Origin: Nectonema munidae
Lineage: Eukaryota > Nematomorpha > Nectonematoida > Nectonematidae
NCBI GenBank assembly: GCA_030549495.1
Contig: JAUIRK010000293.1
Coordinates: forward strand, 434,001 to 498,000
DNA: 64,000 bases
Reading direction: 5' to 3'
The translations under genes were made by a program, and so were the position numbers. A model generated the notes under the pieces. That model was not told where the DNA came from and made no database searches. It saw nothing but the letters and a program-made list of their open reading frames with translations. Shown piece after piece: positions 27,401-42,400 of the stretch. The first letter of the stretch is position 1. Each line of letters begins with the position of its first letter.

Positions 27401-30400
27401 TAAAAAAACACGATAACATAATTGATCTGTGGGAAACAAATTATACAGGCTGGTGTGAGAGCATTTTGATTTGCTGAAGAGACTGTCTGTGTCTCATTGT
27501 GAATGTCAGAATAATGGTGGAGAAAAACATTGGGAAAATTAGTAATTTTGAGCCTATTTGATTAAAAGGTTTTCTGGCATCTCGTAGGCAAAAATCAAAG
27601 TAGAAGTTTTGTCGGACCTGACATAAATTTCACGAAAGATCAAAATTTTGATATTTGCCTTAGTGTTGTACAGAAGAAAGCCTGGGAAAGTTTCAATAAT
27701 TAGTCATTGAGAATTTTTTGCGAAATCATAATAAAAAAATTGTGAAAGATATGCTTGAAAATTACAAAAATATGGGATGTAATATGAGCCTCAAAATTCA
27801 TTTTCTATATCTTGATCGTTTTTCTGAAAATTTAGGAGACGTAAGCGAGGAGCAAGGTGAGAGATTTCATCAGGATATATAAGAGATGGAGAAAAGGAAT
27901 CAAGGAAGATGGAATGGAAATATGTTAGCACATGTAACAAAATGGAATGACCACAAGCGTCAATGTCATCGGCGTAGCTTTCATTACAAAAAGATAAAAA
28001 ATTAGTTTACTTTATATTGTTTAAAAACTGTTATTTTTTATTTTTAACTTTATTTTGTTCTTGTTTTTTTTCATTAATAAAGAATTTAGAAATTTTCTGA
28101 TATTTCAAATTTTTTTTTGTGTTTCAGTGTTATGTAGATTTGTTAAAATTATGGAAAATCTTACGTGTTAGCGAAAAATTATTATTATTTTCGGATTCAG
28201 AATATTATAATTATATAAGAACAGATAAAATTATTAAAACAATTCGCAAAAATTTAAATTTTGCAGGCTTGTGAATTAATTCAACGGTAAAATTTTTATA
28301 AAAATTGTTTTAAAATGGTAAAAAAAATTGCCTACTGCTATCTAGCTAAACCGTGAACTTTTTGCACTTAGTTGTATTCTTCCTTTGTTTATCCATCCCT
28401 CCATATACTAACAAAAGAGACAGCTTTGAACGAGATATAGCAATAAAGCGTCCATTTTTTGCCTACAAATAGATCATCGGCTGGTCGTTTGTACGTCATT
28501 CTCCTATACTTTATGCAATGTCTAATTTTACTCTTTCCTTGGTAGGTATACTTACATCAGAAATTTTTTTTCTGCAATCTGTGTTCGAAAAAACGTTTTT
28601 CAGAGATTTATTTAGCAGAGAATTTATCCGAATTTTAAAAGAAACTTTTTAGTGATCTTAAGCTTTTTTTATAAGTATCATGTGTTGTATTTTGAGGTGA
28701 TATGATCATATATCACTCTGGATATTTGTTACCAATGCTTCTTCAAAATTCGTATTCCTCATCAAATAAATCATGATCCTCCAATTACAAAACGTAATTC
28801 AACCCCATCGTTTAAAAACGCCTGAGGAAAAAGATGTTAAAATTTGATTTGCATTGTGAAATTTCATCGACATTGGCTATATCCTCACTTGTCATAATTA
28901 GGGTAACTCTAATCGCTTGAAAGATTTCAAATTTCTTATCCATGTTAGTAAATGGGTTATTCTAATCTTAGCCAATAAAATAATAATGGATGGTTCAATG
29001 ATTTTTCATTCGCAAGGGGGGGGGGCAATTGTGCACGGTCAAGATCTTTTTGAAAGACTCACTATTAGATGATTACATCACCTCCTTATTCATTGGAAAC
29101 GGTAGATCTTCGTTGTAGAGAAGATACATACTTTTTTCTTCCCCTGAAAGGATTACTACGCTTAACATATAAAAGAGATGCCTTAAAGCTTTTAGTAGGA
29201 TATTTTTTATTACATTTTTCTTTTGATCATGCGTTCTGATTTCAATGTGTTCCACGTTTCTCTCATACTCATCTTCAAAAAAAATTTATAATTTGTTTTT
29301 TCCTTTTTTCCATTGAATGTTTCATACTGAAAATCAATACGAGATATTGATATCGATAGAAGAAAGTATAATATGCCAAAATATATAAAAATTTATGATT
29401 TTACTATATAACCAACCAATATAATATATATAGTCTCAATGTTAATCCATTCCATTAAGAGTTGATGTTATTTTTGATTCTATTCCTATAATTTTAATGG
29501 TAGTCATTAATTCATAAATACATTCTTATTTTGTATTTATCTTTGATACACTTATTTAGATGCCAGAATCAAAAGAAAACTGTAAGAAACTTTCTAAATC
29601 CTATTTAATGGCCAAAGGAAGAAGATTGACAGTAAAAGAAATGCTTACAACAGCAAGAGAAAAAGATTCTTCTAATATTGAAGTAAAAATCATTTCGAAT
29701 GTTTTTAAGTTTTAATCTATCATGAGTTCGTTCTATTTTTCTTGTCTATGAATATACCCACAAATCTTAAAAATATAGTGTTTAGTAAAATAATGATAAC
29801 TAAACAGGTTTTATCATTTGTTTAAATTTTGTTTAATTTCTGTGGATTAAAACTTGAATTTTGTTTTTTAGATAAGTTGTGACTCGACAAGTTGTATGGA
29901 AAGCACAAACTCTCGTTTAGATGAGAAAAAAGATTTTAAACCTCGTTACTTTGATTTCGAAGAAATCGAGATAGGAAATTTCACAGTAAGAAAGCATAAA
30001 ATAATGGACAGACTAAGTAATCGAATAAAAATAGTCTACTTACAGAAAAAAATCATTTACGAATTTATCGATTATTTTACGGAGTTTTTAATAAACATTG
30101 AAGTCATGTTTGATACTATTTCTTCAATTTTTTTTTCAGAGTCTAACTTGATTATAGAAGTTAGTAAGGCTCCGATCATGTTAATCAAAAGTACAATCAA
30201 GTGTGCAAGTAATAACAAAATCAATATTAACCAAAAAAAGCACATCGCTGAAAAGAGAAGTAAAAAAGTTTTACAAGATGTTAGCAACGGACAAATCTTC
30301 ATCCATCCTTATCATAAAGTTTTATTGAAGAAACAAAATGTTGAAAGGATACAGAATTTTCTATGGTCATTTGATTACCAGTTCAAAAAAATTTTGAATA

Positions 30401-33400
30401 CACCATTTGTTTATGATGAAAATAAAGTTCTTAATTCAAACCAAGGTATGCTTTATTCTATTTTCATTATACATAAAAGTTCGAGAAACGATATATAGTA
30501 AGGAAAAATTAGAAAATAACTTATTTCTACACATGAAAAATTTTAATGTATTATTTCTCCTTGTTTTTTAATGGTTCATAGATTCTGCCATTTATAAATT
30601 TCAGCAATTCAATTTTTTATAGCAACGTATTAGAATATATGAATTATCCCAAATAAAATACTTTACGTAGTTAGAGCTATTTTGTAAGCAAGAAAAAGTC
30701 TATTGATTTTTAAGATAATTAAAAAAACAATTATAATCATTACCATAAAAGTTGTGATCTTGGCAAATGAGTTTTGAACACTATATAAGATAAAGAATTT
30801 GTACAAATATAAAAGAACTTTCAAGCGGTTAGAGTTGCTATAATTATCACAAGTGAGGATATAGCCAATGCCAATGAAATTTGACAATATAAAAGAACTA
30901 AAAATATTATTTTGAGAAAATTTTTCTCTATTTATAGCAGTGCTTCTCAAATTTTTTGCCCATGGACCCCTTTTCTCTTCTTTTTTTTTGGTAGACCCAT
31001 TCATAAAAATTAGACATAATAAATATTTTGTTTTAATATTCTGACTATCATTATAATTTGTTGACATTGTTTAACTAATATTACTATATAGATAAACGTA
31101 ATGCATTAAATGTCGTTATCTCAAAGTCGAAATTAGATCGTTTCAAAGTTTTTTCCTGGTCCCAAATTTAACTCTATTAGTGCTGTGCTAAATTTATCTG
31201 CTCAAGTGCTGGGGGCGTAGAGTGTCCCCCCCCCCCCTATTTTTCTCAGATATTAATATGTTTTTATAAATATTTTTAATGTTACTTATATATTTCACTT
31301 ATGCTGAATTCAGTGGTGATTTTTCATTTTTTATGAAAATCAATCAAATCTGTCAAAAAATTGATTTATATATGACAGCTCATCTTAAAAAAAGCTTTTT
31401 ATCTAATTATATAAAGTTTTTTACACATATATATCCATTTTTAAGCATGCTGTTCAGTGGTGTATTCATTTTTTATGGAATCAATCAAACCTGTCAAAAA
31501 ATTGATTAATCTCAAAAAGAAACATTGATCCAAATAATTACATAAAGTTTTTTACACATGTATACCAATTTTCAAGTACGCGGTGTTTACTGGTGATATT
31601 CCTTTTTTATGAAAATCAGTCAAACCTGACAAAAAATAATTTAAATAAAACAGCCCATATTAAAATTAAAATTTTTATACTTATAAAAAGTTTTTTATAC
31701 ATATATATACCCATTTTGAAGTAAGTAGAATTTAATGGTGATGTTCATTTTTTATGAAATCAATAAAACCTGTCAAAAAAATCTGTTAAACCTTTAAATC
31801 AATTTCAAATATATAAACTTCAAAATAAATTCTACTTTCAGTTTTTCTCTGGTAATTATTTTCTTAATTTATTTAATAAACCAACTTTAGATGTTTAATT
31901 CACTTAAAATATTTCATTTGTCATTAAATTAGGTATCTCGATAGGACCTCCATCGTTTTGGCTACAAATTCGTTATCGGCTCGTAGTCTCTACGTCATTT
32001 CTTCTATACTTTACAGTATGTAATTTTACTTTTCATTCTATGATGATTCTTTCTTGGTAGCTCCTTTTTAATTCGAAATTTATTTTCTTCAATGTGTGTT
32101 GGAAAGAAGTTTTTTAAGGATTTATTTTGAACTGATTTTTTCCTCTCTCTAGGCATTCTGATTAAATAATCTTCTTGATGATCTTATGCTTTTTTATCAG
32201 TATTCTGTATCTTATATCATATAAAGATATTTCATATAGATATTTCATATAGATATGAAGAGATATTCAGCCTGAATATTTGTCAACCAATCCCAGTTCA
32301 AAGATTTTTTTCTGATGAATCATTCGTATTGTTAATTGTTCAATTACAAAAAGTTGTCTATGTTCTTCATCTAAAAGATTCTCTCTTTCACGCAAAAGGA
32401 AAAAGATGGACAAATTCAATTTAAATTAAAAATATCTTGCTTGTGACTAAATTCTCACATATTGGTATCTGTGCCATTTTTGGTAACTCTAAAACCTATT
32501 CTATATTTTCAGATTTCCTACCCATCTTAGTTAAATGATAATTGTAATCCTATAGATGATAACAATAGATTTAAGGATTTTTCATTTGTAAAAGAGGAAC
32601 TTCTTTTTCACGATCAAAATCATTTTTGAAACACCCAATATTACATCATTACACCATTTCCTAGTTCATTAGAACATGGTAGATCTTCAATTTAGTCAAG
32701 ATACATTTTTTTTAATTATTTCTTTTGATCACAGATTCTCTTTTGAATTAGATTTCAGGTTGCTTCCTTCTCTCATACTAATCTTCAAAAGATTTTATAA
32801 TACATTTTGTTTTTTTTTAATAAATATGTCATACTCAAGATGATTGAAGAAAGTATGCAAAAAGAATATATTTTTACTATATAACTCATTTCAAAAATAT
32901 AGTCATTAGACGTAAATCGAAGATTTGATTGACACTTCCAGACATTTTAAAACCTCTAAATGCAAAAACTAATTTTAGAAATAAAACTAGAATGGTTGAT
33001 TAGGTATAAAAACATATATTTCATGTAAAATTAAGGAGAATATTTTTAGAGATAGTGTTCAGACGTAAACAGCAAATTTGATTGAGACTGCCAGATATTT
33101 TAAAATCTCTAACAAAAATTAAGTCCCAAATGAAACTAGCATGACTGATTTGGTATAAAAATATATATTTCATGTAAAATTTGAGATATTTTTAAAAACA
33201 GTTTTCAGACTTAAACCACATATTTTATTGTCGCTTGCAGATATTTTCAAACCTTAAAAGCAAAAACTGAGTCCAGAAATGAAACTAGCATGGTTTATTT
33301 GGTATAAAATTTATATTTCATCTAAAATTAAAGAATATTTGTGAAGATCGTTTTCACACGTAAACCGCAAATTTGATTGACACTAAAAACCACTAAATGC

Positions 33401-36400
33401 AAAAACTGATTTCAGAAATAAAACTAGCATGGTTGATTTCGTATAAAAACATACCTTTCATGTAAAATTAGAGAGAATATTTTTGGAGACAGTTTTTAGA
33501 AGTAAACCGCAAATTTAATTGACACTGACAGATATTTTAAATCCTTTTCTAATTTTTTTCTTTTTCTAATAAGAAAATCAGAAAATTATCTTAATTTTTC
33601 AAATCTTAAAAATTATAAAAAATTAAAAAAAATTAATCTAAATCTAAAAAAAATTAAATATATAAAGTGTTATGCGTTCAAAACTCTATATAATTATAAA
33701 TTTTCAAGGTAGTATATAATTTAGACCCTAAACTACAGATAATGTCAAAATTTTGTTGGAAAATTTTCATTTTTGATTTTGATTGACAGTTTTTGATATG
33801 AGAGGGTCATTCAACTACCATGAAAAGGGCATCAAAAGATGCAGCTAGCGATTTTAGAAAAAGTCACGAAATTTGGAGGGATATAATTCAGCCAATTTTT
33901 TACAATTAATTTTTTAGTGAAGGTGCATGGTGTTTTACAGCACTAATAGGTGTCTGCACTAATACATTGTCTTACATGTTAGAATTTAAGCTCAACTCGA
34001 AGTAAATTAACTTTTTCAGAGATGTACATCAACCGTTAATTTCTACTTGTGTATCGAAGTGTCATTTAATTCTTGATAATAATGAAAGGAAACAAAATCG
34101 CGAAAGTAAAGTTTATTCTTTCCAAATTACAAGAATAATACTCACTCTTAAAATGTTAGTCCTTTTGTTTTCTGTATTATCCCATTTTTGTCAGGCGTGA
34201 ATAAGGTTATCTAGATATTTGGCTTCGATACAACAAGGTCTTGGGTTCGAATCTAGCATCAAACATTCTTTACTCAAAGTTCGATAGAAGCGAAAATAAG
34301 TATGTACCTTTTCGATGAAACCACTTGACCGTACCTTCACTTTTATCGCATTGGCATAATTGCCTCAAATTTTCTAACTTTGCCTGCCTCGACATTTGCT
34401 TGTATATATAAGTTTCAGTCTCTCCTCTCAACTTTGACGCTACAAGATTTTGGTATAAATCAATACTAATTAAAATGTATAATTTGTAAATTCCATTAAC
34501 CTCCAAAAATTGTAAAATCCTGACAAGACGTTTCAAGATACCCTTCCTCTTTTCGTGAGTGTTAATTTAAATGTCAATTATTACAATTTTGTTTTTTTTT
34601 AATTTTCATTAAAAAAATTATTTTAATTTTTTTTCATAATAATCACTAGGGGTGGTCTTTTAAGCCATCTTTTTTTTTTTAAATTTCCAAGTCTTATTTG
34701 AGCTGAAAGTCATTAAAACTATTTCCAACCAAAAGAAAAAGTTTGCACAAAGTCATAACTACCGTAATTTTTAAATATTGATTAACTTTTATTTTGTTTG
34801 CTAAGCTATTTCTCTTCTTTTTATGTTTCTTTAGTTTCCTCATTTATTTTTTAACAAAAATAAGAAGATGCTTTTTAGAAACAAAATTCTTTTACTGCTT
34901 ACATTTTTTGGTTACTTTGTTTAATTTATCATTTCTTTCTTTGTAATTTTTACCTTTTATATCGTCACAACTAAAACGTTTTTTTTGTTCCAACTTCTTG
35001 TAAAGAAACATTCTGAGGTTTATTTCATGTTATTAAAAAAAATGAGTTCTCAATCCAATGTTGTAAACCATTTTTTAAACTGTCATTATTTCTAGGATTA
35101 AAAGTTATTATTATTGCAAAAATTATTGTGGCATTAATGCGTTAAAAGAGAAAGCTAGACCGGTCCATTTGTTGCCTTTCCTAAGTGTTGAAAATAATTT
35201 CATTTTCTGGTTAACTATATTTGCTCCTTTTGTATGATCATAAAGTTTGAAGTTTTAGGTATTCTTTTTTTCTCAAGTGTTAGTTGTCCTCTGATAAACG
35301 CACGAGAAGTTAACAAAAGGACATTTCTTTTACCTTTTGATTTTGTATTGCCATCGTGACTGCGGAATTGTTTTCCCTCTTATAACAAAATTTATATGAA
35401 AGATTGTTACGTAGAACAATATTCTTCCTTTTCATTGGAGATCAGGATTTTAGTTAATTGTAGCAACTACAGTTATGTCTATTTCATACAACCAATTAAC
35501 GAATTTAGTTTAAATATATATATATATATCGTGCCAATAGTAATATTTCTAAGCTTAAGAGATAAAGTTAGGCTTAATAGAGAAATCATAGAAAACAATA
35601 GCACTATAAATGGTAACATAAAATCGGCTTACAAGCATAAGCAACAATACAAACGGATATTTCACAACATATTGATTTCAAAAGTAGACTACATTTAGAC
35701 GGGTTTTTGTGTTTAATACTTATGCACTACTTTATTTGGATACGTTAGTGATACTTCTGGAATCAACCATTTACTACAATCTTTATTAAATTCTTCAAAC
35801 AGTTCTCTAATAGTTGCCTGCCGATCGATGTAAGAGCCATCTTTGCGGTCTTGAATCAATATCATTAACCCTTTAAAATAGTTCCTATTCATGAACTAAT
35901 TTGAGAGGCATCTATGCAATTTAGGTCGCCAAGTGCTCTTTTTTAATAGCACAAACTAGAATAGGGATTAAGCTCATTATCATTAACATTGCTGTCACAT
36001 TTATTTCTATTTTTCTTGAGTATTTCAGCTACTTGTGTTTTAATAATTATTTTAAAAAAAATTAGTAATCTTACAATTGTGCCATTTTTTTATAATAATT
36101 AAAAAGTTAATAATACCTACAATTTTTTAACCATCGATCAAAAACAATATTAAAAAATAAATTATGATAAACTAAGATTTGCATAATAATGAAATCAAAA
36201 TATTTGGTCTCACTCATGTGTGTTTAACTGGAAAATATAATTAATAAAAAATAAGTGAAGCACAATATAAACAGTAATGAACTCCCTAAAGGGATACAAG
36301 CGTATATGTATCACTATTATTGACGTGAAAATATCGTGTATAAAAAAGGTTGAAATGCAATATGAACGTGTAAAAAATGACTGAGCAGATAAAACATTGA

Positions 36401-39400
36401 GACAATGGAAACAAATAATAAAAAAATATATACAATTCACTAAAGTAATATATTCTATCAGCTTGGGAAATTCTGAATAGAATCCATTTTTATATTTATT
36501 TAAAAAAATATGATTTTAGTAATAGAATGAGTTTGGGATTTCTGGGTTTTTTCAATACCTTAACATCATCAAAATAAAAAGAATGTGAAGGGTTGTCTGA
36601 TTAATAATAATTTGAGAAGGATGTGGAGAAACAGAATTCCTGTTGTCGGTATTGTATTTGTGATTATATATTCTTAAAGGGTTTGTACACTACCATTATG
36701 GAAAGCATTGCAATTCTTACAATCTATTTTATATATATGGTATTTTTATTACTAAATACATCTTTTTGCCCATATCTACCATTGGAGAATTCGGATTTTA
36801 ATGTATAGGAAGGTTGGAGAACAGTACAATTACCATATTTGGTGAATACTTTTTTTAATTTTTGAAATAATCTTTGATTGCAATCAGGTGTTATATTTGC
36901 GGTGTAGAATTTAGCAAAGTGAAAAAATCAGAAAAATTTGACTAGAAATTCTTTGGAAATTTTATTTGAAAGTGTTAAAGCGTGTAAGCATGAGAAGGAA
37001 AATTATTGACCTTCAAAGTATTATTGATATTTATAACTTCACTTTGTTGATCGATAGTGAAACATTGCTTAATTAAGCTAGTAGGAACCAAAAGTTTTGG
37101 TAAAAAGAATGGTTTTCTTTCTTGGCAGAAAGATTTGATTGACGTTTTTCATTGGTGTAATAGATGGGAAATGAAACTGAACTTGAATAAATGTACTCAT
37201 TTACAAATTGGATTACAAAGTAATCATTCGTTTTTCATTGGTGGCCAAAAACTTAAACAAGTTGATTCACAGAAAGACTTAGGGGTGATAGTGAATTCTA
37301 ACCTCGACCCAAGAGAAAATATTTCAACAAGAGTCACTAAAGCTTTCCAAGCCTTTCATAGAGTTCATAGAAGTTTTGCTTTATTTGATGCCAACATAGC
37401 ACCCCTTTTATATAAAACACTGATTAGACCTATTTTAGAGTATGGAAATGTTGTTGCATTTCCTTTTCACTCCTGTGATGCTGCAAATATTGAAAGAGTC
37501 CAGAGAACAATCACAAAAAAGATAGTAGGAATGAAAGATCTTAGTTATACAGAAAGACTGAAAAAACTGAATTTGCCTTCAATGTTATACAGGTTTAGAA
37601 GGAATGATATGGTGACATCCTACAACATTGTAAAAGAAAAGTTTAACTTAACTTCTCAAGTTTTACCTGAATTTTCTGAAAGAGTTCAAAGATTTCATTC
37701 TTCCAAATTTAAAAAAAGACATTGCAAGAAGGTATTTTTGAAAAAATACTTTTCTCAACGAATGATAAATGATTTGAATTCTTTGCCTGATTTTGTTGTT
37801 GATGCTCCATCTTTGAACATCTTCAAGAACAGACTTGATGAGTTTTGGAAAAATAGAAGGTTTGAGCATGAAAGAACGCGTTGATTTACAAAAGTATGAA
37901 GCGAATACTTACTATAGGCTTTTTGCCTTTCTTTCTTTCGCTAATAAACTTATGTTATGTTATGTAACTTATGTTACTGACATGGTCCACATATCTATAT
38001 GAATGTTTCGTTTAGTTTAACACAAAAATATAGTTTGAAAATCATTAACTCCCATTATTTTGCTATCCAAAAAACAAATAGAATTTTTTGATTCAATTTC
38101 ATGACTAAAAGTTTCTTATTTTAATAAATCGCGAATATATTCATATCTATAAATTTTAACAAAATTTTGTATACCCTTTAAATTTTAAAGTCCAAAATAA
38201 CACTAAGAAAAATTTTTTTTTCCCACATTGGTGAGAAAGACAAAGAGATGAGAAAATCTGTCTAAAGTGCTTGATTTATGTTTCCGCGATGTTTTGAATG
38301 TAATCTCCGATACAAAACTTTTGTATGACATTAATAGATTGTAATAATACAATATAACTTCTAGTTTTCCTTAAAATAAATGTACCCCCTTAGGAGTGTA
38401 AATGGATATAAATGAATAACAAAATAGGAAATTATATGTGTAGAAATCAGTGGCATAACCACTAATTTGGAGGTAGGGGCGCGAGAAAATTTTCAGATAG
38501 TGGGTTCGAATGTTGCAAAAAAAAATTTAAAGTGCGTAACAATATAAATGATATTTTTCTCAAAGTGGTCAGTAATATTTCTAGTGCTCGCCACCTAGCT
38601 ACGACACCGATACAAATCTATGAAACTATTTGAAAATTCCTAAATAATATTTATAGAGTGAACGAACAGTAAAGTATAGTTTAAAATTGGGATTCAAAAA
38701 CTTGATTAATGTTCTATTATATATTTCAAACAAGTATATTTTTACATTTACTGTAGTGAATTTCCGCATTTCAAATTGTTTCTAGAAAATTAAAAAAGAA
38801 TTTGCCATAAAAGTATTCAATCTTACACAATGGTGGATAATTAAGATAAGATTTAGCAATGCTTATAGGGTTGATGAGAGTTATCTAATTCTTTTACTCC
38901 TCTTTTTAATTAATCAATGGCCTTATCAATCATTGCTTCTGAGTATGAGAATCTACGGGGAAATTTTGAGTTATGATTAGGGCTAATAAAATTCTAATCA
39001 AAATTACATTTTTCTAAATTCAGTTATTTATATTTTTGGGACATCTTCTAGCTTAGAGCCTCAAGATGGTGCATCTGAATATTATATGAATATTGAATGT
39101 TTCTATTTTTGAAACAGCAAACGAAGAGATATCCCACAAGAGGAAAAGGCTAGAAGCTGTTGCGTACCGATTTTTGAAGGACTACTGTAAATGTGCTAGT
39201 GGCTGCAAAACTCTAAGATGTGTTTGCGTTAAGAAGGGAAGATTGTGTTCTTCAAAAAATGCTTGTCAGTGTGAAAATTGCCACAATCCTTTAAACATTC
39301 TCAAATCCATGGGAGTGCCAGTGCAACATATATCATTAGATGTCTGCTTGATGGACAACATTTACAGCATACCAAACCTCAAGTCTAGGCTCTTCACTGC

Positions 39401-42400
39401 AACTAGACTACCTTGTTGTGAAATATTTGTTATGATAAAGTTCTGCGTACCTGGTGTTGTTACTTGTCCAAATGTTCAAAATTGTTCAGCTGAGTACAGG
39501 TAATTATTTTAAAGCATTTTAACAAAAATATATTTTGAAGTTTTTTTTGCTTTGTTTCAATGTTAATAACTTTAAAAAATTTAAAAATCTATTTGAAAAC
39601 GTCAAAGAATTAAAAGATAATATAGTCTTTCAGGTATGAATGTTATTTCGATAAATATAGATTGAATCTAAAATTGTAAAAAGCAAGATTTTAGCCTATA
39701 ATAAATCAATGTTCATGACATTGCTATAGTATAGATTAACTAAATTTTTGAAAAGAAATATAATGGAAAATAGTTGTCATTTTCAAATTCAGTAAAAGAT
39801 TTTCAGCAATTTGATGTATTACACAGGATAATTCTCCAATGATTAGCCTAAATAAGTTGTTTCAAACCGTGATTAACTTTAACAAATACCCGCTAACAAT
39901 AGAAAACACTCATTACTCATCATGTTAGAGGCAATAACATGAAATCAAAAAGCGGAAAAACTTTGATAGATTTTTATCTTCGTAAGAAGCGGCCTCTTTG
40001 TTAACATCAGTATTGATTGTACCAATTCTTTTTATCACGAGTGGAAATGGCATTCATATCTTTCTTTATTTTTGCATTAACTTTTTTTAGGTTTCTTACT
40101 CCCTATCATATTTACTAGTTTTTTGTTCCACGTTCCAAAATTTTGACTTTTTGGCCATTTTCGATTCCCCGTAAGTTCAACTTTTAAAAATTTACTAACT
40201 GCCCATACAAAACTACAAGTCAATCTTTCTCAAACTTAACATAGTTCTTAATAACAGTACTCCCTATCATATTCACTAGTTTTTTGTTCCATATTCCAAA
40301 ATTTTGACTTTTTGGCTATTTTCGTGTCCCCGTAGTTTGGGAACGGTATGAGATATGTAAAAACTGGTTGCACCGTTGGAATAACAATAATATGAGTATC
40401 AAAAACAAAATACCAATGCCAAATATTAACTAAATGTATTTTATGCAAGAATTTTTATATAAAAAACATAAAAATCAGTTAGACGGCGGGTGCTCTTTTC
40501 TATGGAGAAATGTCTCGATTGAAGATGTAGACAGCAAAAGAATATCATTGAGATTGGGATTCGAAAATGGAGAGCGAAGGTGAGAATTTCGTGTGTTATG
40601 AAGCATTTTCGAAAATAGCTGCTCTCACAGTAGGTACAGCCAAACATCGCAACGATTGATTGAACATCTTATGCATTTTGGAAAAATTGATACGGTAAGA
40701 CGAAGTTGCGTCAGATCCACCAACTCCATTTGCAAGGAGAAATGTGTGTCGTCCAGGGGGAAGCACAAGGAGGCGGTAAAAAGCTTAATTCCGCTAGCGA
40801 TCTCGTGTTGGGGAAATGTTCAATGTTTGGAAGGTTTTTTTGACGAAGGAAGGTGGCGATCTCCAGCTGTAGGTCGCAGACATGGGAGAGCATTGCCCTA
40901 CGACTAAGCCAAAGGACCTCATAAAGAATAGCATGTCTTGTAATCTACATGTTCACCTATTCCATTAGTACCTGGAACTAACGGTGGTTGAGTCTGATAG
41001 AAAGGATGAAACTACAACAGCCATGACATCAAAAAGGTTGATAGATTTCGCACAAAGGACTCTTGATGGATGAATGCAGTGCATTTTTTGGATGTGCTAA
41101 GTGTGTCCGATGGCCTGACGGTAATGCACTAGCAGTTAAAGAGCGCATTTTCACCCAGTCATTGTTGGGGCACTGTCAGTTGTCACTCAAACATGTCAGG
41201 AGAGTTTCAACTGCACACAGCACGCTGTCAAAAATGTATTTTCCAGTGGTGGTGCCACGCAGTGGGACAAGTTGGAAAATTTCTCAGACATTTGGATGTC
41301 AGCAGAGACATCACGAATAAAAACAACCTACTGAGCCGTGTCATTCGCTGCTCTAGTCAAAAGAAAGGAAGAAGCAACAAGAGTTGAGCAGCAAGTCTTC
41401 ATTGAGTCGTACACGTTGCCTGACATCGATGCACGACAAACAGTGCAGGAAGAAAGGCTGTTGCTCTCTCTCAAGGGCAGAACGGTGTTCCAGGAAGATG
41501 GAGTTCACCGCAGCTTCTTTCTGAGAACAGGGATCTAAGGACCACATAACTTGCGCGCTTTACCTTCTCTGCCTCAGTAGTCTGCTTCCAATAACGAAGT
41601 TTTCTGCAGGCTACCTGAGAGTTATCTAACAAGGCGCCTTTCTCTATCCACCAGACATCGAAGCAAAATTTGATGATCGCTGTTCTGTCTCCCAGTGTCG
41701 GCCAAAGTGGTATTCCTTCATGACCACCACATTCTTGAAACATATGAGATACCAGGCATGTTCAAAACGCACCGATGAAAAAGATTTTTACTAATGGGGG
41801 TTGAAGGCGCAACGCTCAAAGTGCATTTTTTTTAACATTTAGGAATAAGACATGATGGCAGAAAGCTGAGATTTAATTAAAGCAAAAAATAAATAAATCA
41901 ATAAAATTATGCCTAACAAAATTTCATATCACACCACAACTTGCCCACTAAACAATTCTACTAGATTAATAATAATCATGTCTCTCGATTTTAATAAATG
42001 AAACACATAATGATGAGTATTTTATTTTCTATGAATGAAAATCACTAAGGAAAGTGACACCATTTCTGGCGGGAAAGATGTGTAATCTTTGCGACGATAA
42101 AAAATTATTGTTGCAACAGGGTTTTTTGTTTTGACCGGAATTGCTTTGTTTGTATCAAGCAGGGTGGCTGGCAGAATCTCAGGCCATTGTGGTCCAGACC
42201 TAGAACAGAGGTTGCCGGCCCTTGGTCAATACTTATCTATTGTCAAAAATTTTCCCAAGAATGCAGAAAAGTCGTTGAAATAAAAAATAGATTCCAAATT
42301 TCTCATACAGTTTCAAGCTTGCTTGAGCTATTACTTTGATTCGGCTAAAATCAATACAGCTCAATTCTAAGCCTTCTCATCTTTTGGACGTAAACAGCAT

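Noticed and set aside
30072-30302. 76-codon hydrophobic minus-strand frame resembling a membrane protein
   Set aside because: Lies opposite CXC exon 6. The hydrophobicity comes from antisense of Lys/Asn-rich codons.
34270-34536. 88-codon minus-strand frame
   Set aside because: Antisense reading through the SINE at 34190-34440.
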